From Aphelenchoides besseyi (Eukaryota > Nematoda > Chromadorea > Rhabditida > Aphelenchoididae): a DNA stretch of 64,000 nucleotides. Positions 37,201 to 49,124 of the stretch are shown here, piece by piece. The stretch is taken from positions 1,116,001-1,180,000 of the forward strand of contig JAMPIQ010000001.1 in the NCBI GenBank assembly GCA_024699855.1. Reading direction: 5' to 3'. Made by a program: the position numbers and the translations under genes. The notes below the pieces were generated by a model, which saw only the letters and a program-made list of their open reading frames with translations, ran no database searches and was not told where the DNA came from. The first letter of the stretch is position 1. Every line of letters starts with the position of its first letter.

Positions 37201-40200
37201 CGGACTTCTTTGTCGAGTTCCAGCGCATGCAACGTCATTTTCCGGACAGCATTCCAACCTACGGACTCAGCTCTTTCATCGCCAACGACGCAACACAGAT
37301 TCCGAGCAACGTCTGTTTTAGTGTTGTTCTGTCAAGTGAGTGAAAACGTCGAAAACGAAACTTATCGTTTTTTAGCTTCGCATCAACGCGATCGAAATGC
37401 GATGATGAACGATCGTTGGCGTGCGTTCAACAACGGAAACTCGAACACCAAACCGACAAAGAACATTAACGTCGTGAAACGTGCGGATATTTTGGAGAAT
37501 GCGGTACGAGATGGTGAAGTCAATGCGAACGACCAGTTCGTTTCGCTCATCTACTCGTTCCTCCGCTTCTCTGTTCGCTATGTTTCTCAGTATCGACCAC
37601 AAGTTCTGAAGGCACTTTTGAACGAACAGCCAAAGACTCTTAACTTGGCCATCGATACGCTCTTCATGTTCATCTCGTGCACAAATCATGTGGACGATAT
37701 CACAGTAGAAAAGTAGGTGTCAAATACATTTATCTGTTCAAACGTTGTTGTTTAGCTTCAAGATCGTGACTCTAGCCGATGCAGTGGTTCATTTGCTTCT
37801 GGTGATTTCCGAGAATACAATGGAAGATCCGGAAATATGTCGGCAATTTATTCGTTTAGTCATCAAAGTTCTGCGTTCTCGAGTCAACTCAAAACCGGAT
37901 TCCGACATCGCTGGACCATCAACTGCTGCCGACGTAAATCAAGCGGGCGATGCCCAGGAAACGACACTCATGGATCTTCCTGTTCCCGTGCTGCTTTTAA
38001 TGAAGTCACTTCTTCGCGGTGTTTCTCGATGTCAAATATTCGTGGAAGAAGGAGGACACACTTTCATTTCCGAACAACTCCAATTGGCATTGGACTCGTG
38101 CTCTCAGGACTGGTTGGCAAACACTCGATTCCCAATGATGAGTCGTCAACTAACGGCTTTGGCATCGCACATCACCGGCGTTGAGCCTTCAAATCCATTG
38201 CTCAATACCGCTGTTCCAGCGGCCATTCAACAGCCATCAAACACTCAAACTGGACCGTCATCGAGTTCTTCTCGTTACAATTCGGCAACTCAATCCATCG
38301 GCCAGTCCTCAACTTCGTTGTTGGGACCGGCAAATTTCAACGCAAACAACCCACAAAATTCGTCGAATCAATCGCCACCATTCGCTTTAACGTGTCCATC
38401 CGTTTCGTATCAGCCATCGAACAATCAAAGCAATCCACGTCCATTCAGTGCACATCTCGCTCATAGTCATTACCTTCAAATGCCACCAATGACCAAATCG
38501 TTCTTACGACCAAGTATAGTTGAATTGGACGAAATCTTCAATTTCTCTCCTGTCGCGACATTCCGTTCCGATTCAATTGCACCTTCGCAATTGAGTGTGT
38601 TGACCACCGGCCATCAGGACTATTCGAAACGATCTCGAAATAGCACATTCACTTACAAGTTCATGCCAAAGAAACAGTGGGTTGATGTGGTGAGTTGAAA
38701 TCAATCTGCCAATGCTAATACGATATCTTAGACAATGGTTTTGCCCTACAAAATCGTCTTGTATGAAGTCGTCATTCAAATGCCGGAAAAATCGGAAGCC
38801 AACTCGCCATCTTCAATTCAAATCGAGTTGAGTTCCGATTCAATGCAAGCAAATTGGACAGTTTTGTCGTGTCCGGTCATATCCGACAATATCACTCACT
38901 ACCGAATTTCCACTCATTCGTATCGTTTCCCGGTGACTGGTGTTCGCATCAACTTCCAATGTCCAACCGCAACACCGACGATGTGTTTGTCGCAAATTCA
39001 ACTTCTCGGTGCAACATCGGTACGAGCTATGCGTTATTTGGGCAACTCGAAAATGGTAACCAAAAAACTTGCATTTTGTCTTAACGTCAAATTTTTTAGT
39101 TCGAAACGCAGCTCATGAATCATTGGGTTAGTTTGTTCGCTCGATTGTGCAGTCGAATCGATTTGCCGTCTTGGGAGTGTGCTCCGAGTTTGTCGGCATC
39201 GTTGATTAAGGTTAGTTGCTGTAGTTTCGAATACTCAAATTAACTTTGCGTTTAGGTCTATTTGGGTGAAGAAAACTCAACGGAAATGTTCCGCACCATC
39301 TACGAGCTTCTTCTTCAGTTGGACCGAAAATCCAAAGCATTGGACAGTTCTTTAGTTCTCGTTATTGTCGATTATTTGTTGAGTGGTGGTCGAATTTGTT
39401 CTCGAGCGTATTTGAGTTTGGCCGAATTGCTTTACGCGAGTTGTGCGCTGCCAACGGCTTCGTCAACACATCAACAACGTTTCGGTTTGGACAATCGACC
39501 GGTTCACGTTGCACATTCGACCGCCGTGAATCGCCAACGTCATCTTCTGAACGGAATTAAAGATCTTTTGACCAACCTCTTGCCACAAGAGAACTTGACA
39601 TCTGAAGATAGCAATTGGACTCGACCAGAAGCATTGAAGGTAGAAACTCGAACTTGTGATCATGACTATTGACTTTTTAGGAGATATCAATCTTCTTATG
39701 GTCCGCTGCATGTGTTATTTGGCATAACACAAGCGATGACAGTATACGCTATGATACGATGGCAATTTGTTTTGACGTTGGATCGGTCGTTATTCTCTAT
39801 TTGGCTCATTTCGTTTTGAATATTCGTGAGCCGAACTTGTTGCACGCATCTTCGTGGATGTTGTGCGCGTTAGCTCGAAGTTCGCCTAAACACCTGGATT
39901 CGATCTTCGAAAAATTGGGTCTTGCTCAACTCGTCGCTGTCGACTACTCGGTTACTGTCATGAAAGCGCTCGGCAAAATTTGTCAATCCGCAACAGCAGT
40001 TCGCTATTTGATGAGTCGAAATCTGTTGAACGATTGGGCGAAAATTGCAATTGAAATCTGCGATCAGGAGCAACATCATCGTTTGCCACAACTCGTTAGT
40101 ATTGTCGACTGCTTCAATCAACTTGCCGTCATTGACATCGTGGCTAAATACTTCGAAGACTACGAGAATTGTCCGCTGTTTCCCAAACTGCTTCACTACA

Positions 40201-43200
40201 TCCGAAAATACTGTGCGTCGAGTTCACGGCACATTGAACAAATCTCTAATGTAGCTCCCAGTTCACGTCTAGTCGAATCCACAATCTCGCTGATTCGTCG
40301 GTGTTTGGCATTTGGTGGTCAACATCGAACAAAAGTCGCTCATTTGGTTTGCGATTTGCTGAAATCGACCTACACAAACAATCAGAAGGGAGTAAACTTA
40401 CCGGAAACATTTGAAGACATCGTTCTGCGTTTGATTGTCGCTGACGAAACGATCACCGTCCGTTTGACGGGAGTCGTCAACAAACGAACAGAAACACATC
40501 AAGGACTTGAAGGTATGAGTATTTGAAAGTTATTGGCTTCACAGAAAAGATTTCAGGACGCATGCATCATCCTCTTTTTGGTTGCAATCAGGACGATCGA
40601 ATCATGGAGATTCCGCTCTCAACTTACTGCAAAGATTTGCTTCCGTACAAACCGAAACCAACGCCCGTGAAAACACGACCGATGGACGATTTCATTCTTG
40701 GAAGTCAATTGAAATTGGGTAAGAACTATTTTGTAAGCGAATCGTATGTTTTGTTTCAGTTTTTGCATCTGATGAAGTAGAAGACAAAGAAGCTGCTCCA
40801 CCAGCAGACAACCGACCGCCACCAATCGATCAGCCGCCTGTTCAGAATTATCCGTACACTTACAACCAGTTTGCACTTCAACTCGTCTGCGCTGCTTATT
40901 CAACCAAACATGCGCTCAATAATGAATGGTCATTGGAGAAGATCGTCGATGGTCTTCGAGCAATCGGACGTTTCAATCATCGACACACGGATAGCGTTTC
41001 GTTTCTGGAAAAATGCTTGCGAGATGATGAAGATGAGCAAATGAGTATCGCAACCGACGAACCAATGGACATTGAAGTCAACGACGAATTGTCTCGAACA
41101 TCCATGGCTTTTGACAGTCCAAGGCCGATGACAACTCCTGAACATGTTGGTGGAAATCGACCATCAAAATCGTGGCAAAGTCCGAACATGACACCGCGAA
41201 CCCATAGTCGCACATCTTTATCAGTTGATCCGAAAGCATTTGCGGATGAAGGCGATTACACAGACGGTTATTTCACATTGACTTTAAGGGTGAAAGCGTC
41301 GCTTCAAACCAACATCATGAACGCAGTCGAGGATGAGTCGATGTTGGCCGAGTTCCTCAAGAACCTTCAACCACTTTCCTCGACTTTGTTCGAATTCGCT
41401 CATTTTGGTGGTCTCAAACTTTTGGCGCAATCTGTGGACATTCTTTCTCGTGTGGATGCAAAACTTCAGATGTAAGTGAACAAACTTGAAACACTAAAAC
41501 TTCTGGTTTCTATAGTTTGGCAGGAATGATGACACAACTTTCCGAAGCTCAATACGGAGTTATCAAACGAGAAATCGCTAATGCACGTCGAAGTTTGGCA
41601 AAATCACCACTGAAGTCGAATGGAATTGGAAACACGCCGGGAACCTCGCAATTGAATGATCCGTACAGTTCGCTCTACCAGGCGATGGAAGAGCCGATTC
41701 TCAAAGTCTACAGTAGGTTTAGTACTCAAAAACGATTAATATCTAAATGTGTAGATGCTTTCCAAATGTTACAAGAACGTGGAGTTCAGCTCGAAAATAC
41801 CGACAAACCGACACAATCCACTGGTCATGGAGCACAAGCAAAGTCAAACAACTACTCCACTGCCGCATTTGCTGCCTTACAATACGAACCAGCGATTTTT
41901 GATTCGATGGAAACAATGACAATGACGGCAGCTGATGAAGAGGAACTGATGTCAATGGTTGATTTCATGAACAGCGGCGAAGTTTTCGTTTCCTCACCGA
42001 ACAAACCGCCGAAAACATCCGGACAAGTTTATTCTTACGTTGCATCGATCGACGACGAATGGCCAACAAATACGCCATCGATTCTAGCGGGTAGCAACTT
42101 CAATCCAGTTTCTTCTGCATCTCTCTACTTGCCACCACCTTCGACTCTTGTTGTGGGCGGTGATTCGGTTAGCAAGTCGGAGATCTTCGGCCAACTCTCA
42201 AGTCAATTGACCGAATTTGCCAATAAAGTAAGTTAAAACAACACGTGGATACATAAAACTTTATATTTTAGTTCCAAAATCTTCAGTCTTCTGTTCAAGA
42301 AAGTCTCGGTACATACGTCTTGAAGTTGCCGGTTACTTTACCGCTCAAACGTTTCCAAACCGCACGTTCCACTGCTTCATCAACAGCCACTGATCAAAAT
42401 TTGGAGTACGTTTTGGTGGCATTGAGTTTATTTTTGGAGATTGAATCCTACGGCGAGATGTTGGTGACGTACGATAAAACGTCAGCAAAGAAGCTCATTT
42501 ATCTGATGTTAGGAATGGATTCACCTGGTGAGTTAAAACGAATAATAAGACGAACTAGACATCCTTTCTAGCAACACCAAAACAACGTTTAGTCGACGGT
42601 CTTCAACCGTTGCTTCCACAGTCTCTACTCGGCGGTTTGTCAGGCGATTTGCATTCGAGTTGCAACGAGATAGAGCGTGAGGAGATCGTTCGTACAATTG
42701 CTGGTCGTCTGACGGATCGGTTGTCATCGCTTGATGTCTCTAATAGAAACGATTCGGAAATGGAACGTCTGATGTTAGTTCCGTTTCTCGTTCTGTCGTC
42801 TTGTTTCGAACACTTGCATCCACGGAAGCACAACCAATTAGAAGCCGAAAAGGTTCGACTTTACGCTTTGGAAAATGGAACAATGGATGTCATCTTGACT
42901 CTACTCAGTTATTTTGGACATCAGAAACCGGCGAAAACACCAATTCGTGCCACTGGTGAGCTTGTGGTAACTCAACTAGTGACTCGTCTCATCTCCTTGA
43001 CCAGCGACATTCAATCGATTTTCGGTCTCTTCAATGCCATTGGCGGCAAACCAACTCATCGTCGTGCTTCCACGGGTATGTTTTCATTAGAGAACCGTTT
43101 GATTTCGAATTTAGCAGCATTAGGAAACAGCGCAGCTCCGGGCTCTGGAACACAAAACACACAGACAAGTAGCAGCAATCCGAATTACATGGGATTCTCT

Positions 43201-45277
43201 AATGCCGCCAATTTTGCAAATCACAACACTGCGAATAGCAACGACGGTCAATTTTGGGCGAAAGGTACCGGATTCGGTAGCGGATCGACAAGCGTTCACT
43301 GGAACTTGGCAAATCATGTGGCCAAACGAAAACAACACGAAGTGACGGTCACTTGCTTGTTGAACGTATGTTCTCCTACTTTTGACTTTCTTCTAATCGA
43401 ACTGCTCTCAGATTTTAACCAACTACGTTAAACGTCAAACCGTTGCGGCAACTTCTCGTTTGGTCGCAAGTTTTGATCGCGACAACTCGGACACCAAAAA
43501 CGGCCAAAAGAAACATCAGTTGGCAAAGTTGGCATCCACACACGATGAACCGAGCCCATTCACTACGATCCCGGGTCGATTTGTCCAAATGGTTGAACGC
43601 AGTTGCTTGAACTCAATTCTCAATTCGTACATCATGAACGATTCGGTTTTGGACATCTCACGTCACGGTAATTAAAAACCTTCTAATTCTTACTGGTTTG
43701 TGATCTATAGTTATGGTTTATGAATCGGTTGTTGGATTGATTCTATCATTCTGTTCGAGTGTTTCGGTAGCTCGTGAAGACGAACAGACGAACATTGAGC
43801 ACATGTCCGACTTGATCTTGGAGGCTGACGCAAACTCCGGATTCTCGGTCTACGACCGACTGAAGAAACTTTGTGGTTGTGTCGAGATTTACATGTCAAA
43901 ACTACGCAAATCGGCTTCATCAACCAACGATCCGAATGGACATCAGGAAGAGAATTTGGGCGATTTGTTGGAAGTTGCTCAGCAAGCAATTGCTGTTATG
44001 GTTCAACGTAAGTTCTGAAGTTTTCATGTCATTTGATTCCTTTGATTTTAGGCGACGAAATTCGTCGTGATCAGAACCGCGATCGTTTTGGTCCTGACGA
44101 GAACGAAGAGCAAATGGAAGAACAACGACAGATTACGATTCTTGATGAAAACGGATACACGACTGGACAACCGCTTGAAGTCGTTTACAACAATCTGATG
44201 CGACCATTGCAATTTGGTATAAGGCTCATCCACGAAACAACTGATCAGTTCATTTTTAGAGTCTATCGCATTCTTTGCGTCTGACGGTGTTACTCCACTG
44301 TTTCCGTACCTCTACTCCGGAAACTTGGCTTCATCGTCTCATGGAGTTGTTGCGAAACGTACCCGTCGTTTGGCTCAGGAGATTGTTACACTCTCAACTT
44401 CGTTGCCACTCTCAATGAGCAGTTCGGTTTTCTTACGAACTGCCGATGAGCGCTTGGACGTGATGAAGGTACTGATTACGGGACCAGTCGACACACCGTA
44501 TTCTGGTGGTTGTTTCGAATTCGACGTTGCTTTTCCCGAAAACTATCCGTCAACTCCAATGAACATGAATTTACAAGTGAGTTTCTTTAAATCAATTGAC
44601 TCATCGATACGTTGTTTCAGACGACTGGAAATCGAACCGTACGTTTTAACCCCAACCTTTACGGTGAGTATTCGAATTTTTTCGATCAACAACCACGTAT
44701 TTCAGAAGAAGGAAAAGTGTGCTTGTCGATTTTAAACACATGGAGTGGACGTCCGGAAGAACGTTGGAATGCGGAAACCTCCTCATTTCTTCAAGTTCTT
44801 GTGAGCATTCAATCGCTTATTTTTGTAAACGAACCGTAAGTTCATCTTCTTGTCTATAGTATTCAACTGCGAATTCCTTATAGTTACTTCAATGAACCAG
44901 GTTTCGAACGTTCTCGCGGCACACCGGCTGGCGATCAATCTTCACGCGACTACACGGCCAACATCCGCCATCAGTGCATTCGTTGGGCGATGTTGGACAT
45001 GCTGAGAAAACCACCACCGGCTTTTGCCAAAGTCGTTCGTCGTCATTTCTGGTTGAAACGCGATGAAATTTGTCTCCAAATTCACGAATGGATTCGTGAG
45101 ACTCGCGAGTTCGTGGAGAAAAACTCAATGGTCAAGTCGATGCCTCAACATTTGGTCTTATTGGAAAAGAACTTCACGCATCTATTGAACGAGTTTCACA
45201 AGATGGAATGTCCGTCACCCGATTTGGCACACATTGAATCGAAATACGTCAAAGACTATTTTGCTCAAAAGCAATAA
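25271..45277 (+). CDS. BIRC6: BIRC6/BRUCE: giant BIR-containing E2/E3 ubiquitin ligase
   Basis: BIRC6 (Apollon/BRUCE) is a huge cytoplasmic/trans-Golgi protein that ubiquitinates caspases, SMAC and LC3. Here about 40 exons over 20 kb encode roughly 6000 residues (human about 4860). The N-terminal exons (25271-26054) correspond to the beta-propeller part. The BIR domain (26160-26375, around residue 240) has [12 protein letters not shown] and the zinc ligands in [15 protein letters not shown] beta-rich segment near 31670-32100 ([20 protein letters not shown]) precedes long helical and low-complexity stretches with Asn/Ser/Pro-rich inserts. The UBC domain (about 44350-45120) has FNPNLY, then [20 protein letters not shown]; catalytic Cys codon at 44720-44722, and [20 protein letters not shown] typical of BIRC6. 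Introns are about 42-48 bp except one of 254 bp at 36593-36846. The ATG at 25271 is the first in frame with a good downstream splice. Confidence 0.95.
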
Positions 45278-45567
45278 GAATTCGACACTGGTCATGCTTT
45301 TTGATGCTCATCGCAATTTGTTTTCTCTTAATATTACGTGTCTTCTCTTGTTATTTGTTGTAAAATGAGTTTTTAAGATAAAGCGATTTTACTAAGACAT
45401 GTTGCCGTTGATTTGACTTTTCGATGATAACTTTCAAGCGATCTCTTGGCTCTTGTTAACTTTGGCTTCTAGACAAAACTTTTCGATCTATCTATTGCAT
45501 ATCCCACTGATAATCGCTCTGTACTATTCGTGTGAAAACGTTTATTTCTTGTTTGTAATAAACATTA
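45278..45567. other. Convergent 3' UTRs of BIRC6 and the saposin-like gene
   Basis: About 290 bp between stop codons. No clean AATAAA just after BIRC6 until near 45558 (plus strand), so the BIRC6 message may overlap the 3' end of the opposite gene. Confidence 0.4.
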
Positions 45568-46222
45568 TCATATAGTCAATGGATGTTTTCGCAGCGGTCC
45601 CATGTCCTTGATAGCTTCCGGAACTTTGAGATCCGAGTTTGCGATGTCATACAAAAGCAATTGATCTTCGACATTGACAGACTTTTTCTTAGGAGGACAA
45701 TGCGGTGTGTCTTTTGGACATTCGTCTCTCCAATTCTGAAGTTACAAGAATAGTTGAAGGTTGATTGAGCATTTACCTTACAGAATGAAGGAAGAACATT
45801 CTGTTGAATATTGGGCATAATTTTTGTTGCTAACTGTTCCATTAGGTAATCCGTGGTGCAGTTGTCAGAAGGAAGCCCTAATTGTTGAGTGATATCAACA
45901 CAAATTGTGCTGACCGCCGATGCTACAATAAACCACAAGCCCTGTGTATTTTCGGTTTCAAGATTGAAAACCGTTTGACACAAATAGTTTACACTAAACA
46001 CCTTCAAATCGACTGTTTAATCTCTTTACTCACCCATATTTACAAATCGTACATTGGAGACTCGGGGCCTTCTCTTCGTGAGGTTGAACATTGAACAAAC
46101 GGTCGAGATTGACGACCGAACTACCGTAAACTAAAATGTCAGATGATTACATTCAATCGCCGCAGAAAGTTACCGATGAAAACAGCAAAAAGCAAAACAA
46201 CAGTCAACTTTGTTGCGGACAT
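45568..46222 (-). CDS. Secreted saposin-like Cys-rich protein
   Basis: Four exons on the minus strand give about 170 residues. It starts MSATKLTVVLLFAVFIVYGS, a signal peptide, directly after a TTTCAG acceptor that looks like a trans-splice site. Mature Cys positions, counted from the first (CTICKYG), are 0, 3, 11, 37, 51, 77 and 84, close to the saposin-B spacing (CxxC, two Cys in the middle, two near the end) with one extra Cys at 11. Amphipathic helices lie between them (LMEQLATKIMPNIQQNVLP). A Pro/Lys segment PHCPPKKK and a polar tail follow. Such proteins bind lipids in the secretory pathway or outside the cell; the saposin call is tentative. The second exon needs the acceptor at the GTGTTTAG site to keep frame. 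Confidence 0.55.
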
Positions 46223-46822
46223 TTCTGAAACTGCGAACAGAAACGAGTGGCTTTCTTCTTCAACGATCGAAACAAAGTCGCTTATCAGTAAAAGCGAGAC
46301 AAACGCCAAAATACACAAAGACTGAAAACGTAATTTTGTATCGATCATCCACGACTACGAACGTTGTATTGAAGGATATGTGTACTTGATCCTACTCTTC
46401 TGTGTGGATTCCCGTATTAAGCTACGAGTTCAGCTCTTCAGTTTCTTTTATCTTCAATTTCCATAAACAATAAGACTGCAAATTGAACGAAAGAACAATC
46501 TAAAAGGAAATCAAACTTGTAGTCATGACTTCGATTTGCAACCTTCAAAAATAGCCATTCGTTCTTTTCATCAGCACGTCGCTGTTCGCGTTCAATGACA
46601 CCGAGTGAACTGGCTGGTTGGTGTGCGGGGATATAGCTCAGTGGTAGAGCGCTCGCTTAGCATGCGAGAGGGCTGGGGTTCAATTCCCCATATCTCCAGT
46701 AACTTTTTACCACCTTTGATTCTTTTTTCCAAATTAGATATCGAGCAAGTTCTTTAGTCCACCTCAAGTTTATTCTCAAGTAATCGGGCATAAAAAGAAA
46801 GTAATGGATTGAATCAATTGGA
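46223..46822. other. Intergenic with one tRNA gene
   Basis: 600 bp between two minus-strand genes; it contains tRNA-Ala at 46627-46698 and, apart from that, only short ORFs. A possible upstream in-frame exon of the saposin-like gene (signal-peptide-like ORF from 46348) is not needed. Confidence 0.4.
46627..46698 (+). tRNA. tRNA-Ala (anticodon AGC)
   Basis: Full cloverleaf: acceptor stem GGGGATA (46627-46633) with TATCTCC (46691-46697), discriminator A. A box TAGCTCAGTGG and B box GGTTCAATTCC are intact. The anticodon stem CTCGC/GCGAG (46652-46656, 46664-46668) frames the loop TTAGCAT with anticodon AGC at 46659-46661. A T-run (46703-46707) ends pol III transcription. No intron. Confidence 0.96.
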
Positions 46823-47367
46823 TCACTTTTTGGCATACTTTTCAGTCCATTCCTTGGCAGTTTCGTCGTATTGTCTTCGGTTTGTTTTGTAGACGTTTGC
46901 CACACGACCATTCAACGGATCGCCTGCATTGGGATCGCATAGCAAGGATTGAATGGACAAAAGAACTGAAAACTGATCAGAAGATTTGAGAAGAAACGAA
47001 CCTGTTCGAATCGTCAATGCAAGCGACCACTCCTTTTTCAAAATATCCAAACAAATTGAACCGTCGTCGCTGATATTAGGATGGTAAACGCGTGTGATGA
47101 AGCGGACCTGTGGTGCTTTGATTGGATAGGCATCCGTGAAGACCATTTCCAAATGGAAGATTCCGTTTGCAAACGGCGAGTTTGCTGGTCCTTCGATTGT
47201 TGCGTGCCATTTGAAAATATTGCCGTCGGTTGGTTCAGCCGTAACTCCTGATGGCATGTCGCGCTTCATCATCCGTAGCTCCTGAAAACGAATCTATCAA
47301 ATCAGAGGAGATGAAAAAAACTCACGCGTTGAAGGCGTTTCATCGCCATTCCATTACCAATTGCCAT
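46823..47367 (-). CDS. Ubiquitin-conjugating enzyme E2, UBE2D-like
   Basis: Three exons on the minus strand encode about 153 residues, the size of a class I E2. It starts MAIGNGMAMKRLQRELRMMK, then KWHATIEGPANSPFANGIFH, the HPN motif in RVYHPNISDDGS, the catalytic Cys in SICLDILKKEW, and ends YDETAKEWTEKYAKK. Closest in feel to UBE2D/UBE2E enzymes (Ubc4/5), but its C-terminal half (AGDPLNGRVANVYKTNRRQ) differs from standard UBE2D, so it is probably a divergent paralogue. It accepts ubiquitin from E1 and passes it to RING or HECT E3s. It is divergent from the small membrane protein gene at 47569. Confidence 0.9.
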
Positions 47368-47568
47368 CGTGGATCGAACTGGGTGATGGAGAAGACTAGG
47401 AGTAGAAGAGGCGTCGAAGCACCGAATGAATGAGCAACCTCATCAATGCGCGATCCTTTATACACAGAAACAGTGAAATTTGCTTATTCAAATTCTCAAG
47501 CTTCGAATATGTAAAACACTATTCTGTGGATTAAGAAGTCGCTCAAGAGGGCGATTTTGTTTTTTGAG

Positions 47569-47908
47569 ATGATCGACGAGATTATTCTTCTCGTTGTCAT
47601 TGGAATTTACGTTGTAGTCTCTTTTGCTGCCAATGTCTTCGTATGGTCACTTCTGTTTCGTATCGTTTCGGTAAGACGATAAGCTCGAGAACAAGTTTGT
47701 GTTTCAGTTGAATCGTCGTTACAAGTTGTGGGCAAACAAACTGAGCTCTGCAGCACATGCTATTGAGTCGCGTTCTTTGCCCAAATTGGTCCTTCGTTTC
47801 ATGTCAACAATTGCGGGATTCAGTTTGCGGGACATGGAAGATGAACGAGAGACCGAGCTGTCACGTTTCGCGCTCCGCGAAGTTGATGTTTTAAGTGAAC
47901 TGATCTGA
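47569..47908 (+). CDS. Small membrane protein, about 101 aa (upstream gene of a tight pair)
   Basis: Two exons separated by a roughly 37-nt intron. The first encodes MIDEIILLVVIGIYVVVSFA, then ANVFVWSLLFRIVS: one long hydrophobic segment close to the N terminus. The second encodes a polar, basic tail with LNRRYKLWANKL and a charged helix MEDERETELSRFALREVDV. I do not recognise the family; the layout is that of a small single-pass membrane protein. The ATG follows a T-rich acceptor (TTTTTTGAG). The next gene's acceptor lies only 10 nt after this stop codon. Confidence 0.65.
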
Positions 47909-47927
47909 GGGTTTTCAGTTTGCTTAC

Positions 47928-48778
47928 ATGGCCGGTGCTCAATCGAATGTTCGTATGAATCGTCCGGGCGGAGTTCCGCTCTTTGTTCCACCAAAACAAC
48001 CTGTTGCTGAGACGTGCATGAACTTTGCGTGTGTCGAAGATGTGACGGAGGAAGAGGTCAGAAACCGGATTCTCATCTTATGTTTCTCGATCTTTCAGGT
48101 GCTTGGTGTTGCTCCTCCACAACAACAAAAGTCGAAGGAAAAGTCAAAGAAGGAGGAACAACGAGCACCTGTTGGAACTTCGGCTCCGGATCAAGCGCCA
48201 CCAGAACTGGCGGCTGAAGAACCGATTCCACCACCAAAACCCGACAATTTCAAACGTCCGGAAAAACTGGGTAAAGCGGACGCCAAAGATCCGCAATATC
48301 AAACGTTGATGGGACTGAACAACGATATCTTCGGCGGCAACAAGGCCGATCAAGTCAAGATCACGGCACCACAAGAGAAAGGAAAGAAGGTCGATGCCAA
48401 AGATCCACAGTATCAGGTAAAGTGGATCTGCTTCAACTCACAGTTCCACTTCAGACGTTGGCTGGTTTGAACAACGACGATCTTTTTGGCGAAAACAAAA
48501 AGAAAATGCAGATCAAAGCACCACAACAATTCGGCAAAGCCGATGCAAAGGATCCCCAATACCAAGTGAGTCGAGGAGTTCCAGTGACTCTAATCGTTCT
48601 TTAGACCCTCGTTGGGCTCAACAACGACGAGCTTTTCGCTGGCAAAGAAAATGCAAAGGACAAGAAAACTCCAGTGAAGCAGGATTTCAAACCGCCACCG
48701 AAGATCGAGAAGGCCGATGCCAAAGATCCACAATACCAAACTCTGGCGGGAATCGGCGAAGATGTTTTCAAGAAGTAA
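47928..48778 (+). CDS. Repeat protein with four DAKDPQYQ units encoded by repeated exons
   Basis: Four exons (introns at 48057-48098, 48417-48454 region and near 48567-48604) encode about 240 residues. The N terminus is [20 protein letters not shown], followed by a Pro/Gln/Lys-rich stretch. Then come four units of about 37 residues built as TL.GLNND.F..., Lys-rich middle, [10 protein letters not shown]. Introns fall exactly after DPQYQ in phase 0, so unit and exon coincide. The last unit ends [11 protein letters not shown] know no named family with this repeat. The ATG lies 10 nt after a TTTTCAG acceptor that itself starts only 10 nt after the stop of the previous gene. Confidence 0.72.
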
Positions 48779-49124
48779 CCTCTGTACCAAACGATCGGAT
48801 AAACTGTGACCCAAATCTTGTATTCAAAGAACACACCTTCTTAACTGACAGTCAAATTATATCAACATAGAGGGTTCATGGTTGTTTCCATCGCTTTTGG
48901 ATCATACCATTTCTTTGATAGAAATGAGTTAGTTTCGATGCAATATCTCAGTTTATTGCTTAATATTCAATGAGTAAGTGAGTTATCAGTGGGAAGGTGC
49001 TTAGAGAGCTCGTAATCAACAAAATTTGATAACAACTGGATTAGAAAAGCGTGCTAACGTCTAAACAAGCGAGTATCTTTGGATACTTGTAAAATATGGT
49101 GATTGAGATACGAAGATGTTTGGG
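48779..49124. other. Convergent 3' region
   Basis: About 345 bp between the repeat protein gene (+) and the Cys-rich secreted gene (-). AT-rich, no ORF of note. Presumably the two 3' UTRs. Confidence 0.4.

Noticed and set aside
46223..46348. Extra upstream signal-peptide ORF for the saposin-like gene
   Set aside because: The acceptor directly before the ATG at 46222 gives a complete signal peptide without it.
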